Positions 5,562-6,344 of a stretch of DNA of 6,344 nucleotides are shown here, one piece after another. Source of the stretch: Marinosulfonomonas sp. (GTDB lineage Bacteria; Pseudomonadota; Alphaproteobacteria; Rhodobacterales; Rhodobacteraceae); NCBI GenBank assembly GCA_026989405.1, contig JALSJL010000026.1, positions 1 to 6,344 on the forward strand, read 5' to 3'. The notes under the pieces are model-generated. The model saw only the letters and a program-made list of their open reading frames with translations, was not told the DNA's origin and did no database searches. The translations under genes and the position numbers were made by a program. Numbering within the stretch: the first letter of the stretch is position 1; every line of letters begins with the position of its first letter.

Positions 5562-6125
5562 ATGCCCAAAATCAACGGAAACGAAATTCGCCCCGGCAAT
5601 ATCCTTGAGCATCAGGGCGGCCTTTGGGTCGCGGTCAAGGTTGATCACGTCAAACCCGGAAAAGGCGGCGCCTTCGCCCAGGTCGAGATGCGAAACCTCA
5701 GGAACGGCTCGAAACTGAACGAACGTTTCCGCTCGGCCGACAAGGTCGAACGCGTGCGCCTCGAGCAGAAGGACCAGCAGTTCCTTTACGAAAACGACGG
5801 CATGCTGGTGTTCATGGACAACGAAACCTTCGAGCAGATCGAACTGCCCGCCGAGATCCTCGGCGACCGGCGCCCGTTCCTGCAGGACGGCATGACCGTG
5901 CAGATCGAGTATTACGACGAAGAGGCGCTGTCGGCTTCGCTGCCGCAGAAAGTCACCTGCAAGGTGGTCGAGACCGAACCGGTGGTCAAGGGCCAGACCG
6001 CCGCCAACAGTTTCAAGCCGGCGGTGCTCGACAACGGGCTCAAGGTGATGGTGCCGCCTTTCGTGGGTCAGGACGAAGATATCATCGTGAACACCGAAAC
6101 CTTCGAATACGCCGAACGCGCGTAA
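5562..6125 (+). CDS. efp: Translation elongation factor P
   Basis: EF-P binds between the ribosomal P and E sites and promotes peptide bond formation at polyproline motifs. The 187-residue protein has the family's usual length (E. coli 188) and three-domain layout: an N-terminal KOW-like domain (about 1-62), an OB domain (about 65-125) and a C-terminal OB-like domain (about 130-185). The N-terminal loop VKPGKGGAF carries Lys34, the position that is beta-lysylated by EpmA/EpmB in E. coli; whether this organism modifies it cannot be read here. The C-terminal part has the characteristic VKGQTAANSFKPAVLDNG and VMVPPFV segments. The ATG at 5562 is chosen because MPKINGNEIRPGN is the standard family start; the upstream in-frame extension to 5505 is not EF-P-like. 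No strong Shine-Dalgarno sequence precedes it. It appears to be monocistronic, with a promoter candidate upstream and a terminator 22 bases downstream. Confidence 0.98.
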   Translation: MPKINGNEIRPGNILEHQGGLWVAVKVDHVKPGKGGAFAQVEMRNLRNGSKLNERFRSADKVERVRLEQKDQQFLYENDGMLVFMDNETFEQIELPAEILGDRRPFLQDGMTVQIEYYDEEALSASLPQKVTCKVVETEPVVKGQTAANSFKPAVLDNGLKVMVPPFVGQDEDIIVNTETFEYAERA

Positions 6126-6147
6126 CCCGGTCTCTGCTTTCAGTTCC

Positions 6148-6188
6148 AAGGCCCGTTCCTGCGAAAAGGGAGCGGGCCTTTTCCTTTT
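6148..6188 (+). terminator. Rho-independent terminator of efp
   Basis: AAGGCCCG (6148-6155) pairs with CGGGCCTT (6173-6180). The stem can extend inward by five more pairs, two of them G-U, leaving a seven-base GCGAAAA loop. The T-rich tract TTTTCCTTTT (6179-6188) follows at once. It lies 22 bases past the efp stop codon. Confidence 0.88.
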
Positions 6189-6344
6189 CATTGTTCAGCA
6201 ATAGAGCACCCGACTTTGGCCGAACAAGAGCCGGCGGACAACAGGTTTTTCCGCGCCAGGCGTTTTCTGCCCGGACGGCAAACGCTACCTTTTTTTGCGA
6301 ATCACTCGATGCGTGTTACTTGATATCGATATGCAATTGCCGAG
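6189..6344. other. Non-coding end of window
   Basis: I see no convincing coding sequence here. Besides the terminator-like hairpin, the end is relatively AT-rich and holds two perfect short palindromes: ATATCGATAT (6323-6332) and GCAATTGC (6333-6340). This may be the upstream region of a gene beyond the window. No clear promoter pair was found. Confidence 0.5.
6260..6296 (+). terminator. Terminator-like imperfect hairpin with T7 tract, downstream of efp
   Basis: GCGTT (6260-6264) pairs with AACGC (6281-6285) and TGCC (6268-6271) with GGCA (6277-6280), with a three-base TTC bulge and a five-base CGGAC loop. After TACC comes a run of seven T (6290-6296). The bulge and the gap before the T run make it weaker than the efp terminator. 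It could end a short transcript starting after the efp terminator, or be a back-up terminator. Confidence 0.35.

Noticed and set aside
5534..5608. Short upstream open frame overlapping the efp start (MQLFATVQPHAQ...)
   Set aside because: It has no ribosome binding site and ends inside efp in another frame; regulation by it cannot be supported from one sequence.
5340..6191. Long open frame of 283 codons on the - strand across efp
   Set aside because: It lies fully antisense to efp, whose EF-P identity is certain, and its composition (His/Arg/Leu-rich) is typical of a GC-rich shadow frame.

Overview
The window is GC-rich and looks like a chromosomal segment of an alphaproteobacterium of the Rhodobacteraceae (Roseobacter/Rhodobacter) type. 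This rests on the protein-level character of EF-P and of the small DUF6280-like gene, on the GC-rich codon use, and on an intergenic element of a kind I recall from this family. No species can be named from the sequence. I see no phage, transposon, CRISPR or toxin-antitoxin genes.

Left part (about 36-4906, + strand) is one five-gene cluster for an ABC importer of the polyamine/opine/phosphonate type (PotABCD-like). The order is ATPase (36-1133), periplasmic substrate-binding protein (1204-2274), a small DUF1330 protein (2331-2621), a long PotB-like permease (2618-3907) and a PotC-like permease (3995-4906). All five run in the same direction with short gaps; the DUF1330 stop overlaps the first permease start. 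The binding protein should deliver a small ligand from the periplasm to the two-permease channel, with the ATPase dimer powering import. The ligand is not certain, because the binding protein only partly resembles PotD/PotF at the polyamine-contacting positions. The binding-protein gene is bracketed by strong RNA hairpins, which could set its mRNA level apart from the rest of the operon. The gap between the permease genes holds a repeat-like intergenic element.

Middle: a bidirectional Rho-independent terminator (about 4948-4974) separates the transporter operon from a convergent - strand gene (5015-5347) encoding a 110-residue conserved protein of unknown function (DUF6280-like).

Right part: a 214-base divergent intergenic region (5348-5561) with three inverted repeats and a plausible promoter leads to efp (5562-6125), elongation factor P, which helps the ribosome through polyproline stretches. 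A strong terminator follows efp. The last ~155 bases hold no recognisable gene but contain a second, weaker terminator-like hairpin with a T7 tract.

Most of this is ordinary core/transport gene content. I did not find a convincing new system. The items most worth a second look are the DUF1330 gene built into the transporter operon, the enlarged extracytoplasmic loop of the first permease, the hairpin bracketing of the binding-protein gene, and the uncharacterised gene divergent from efp.
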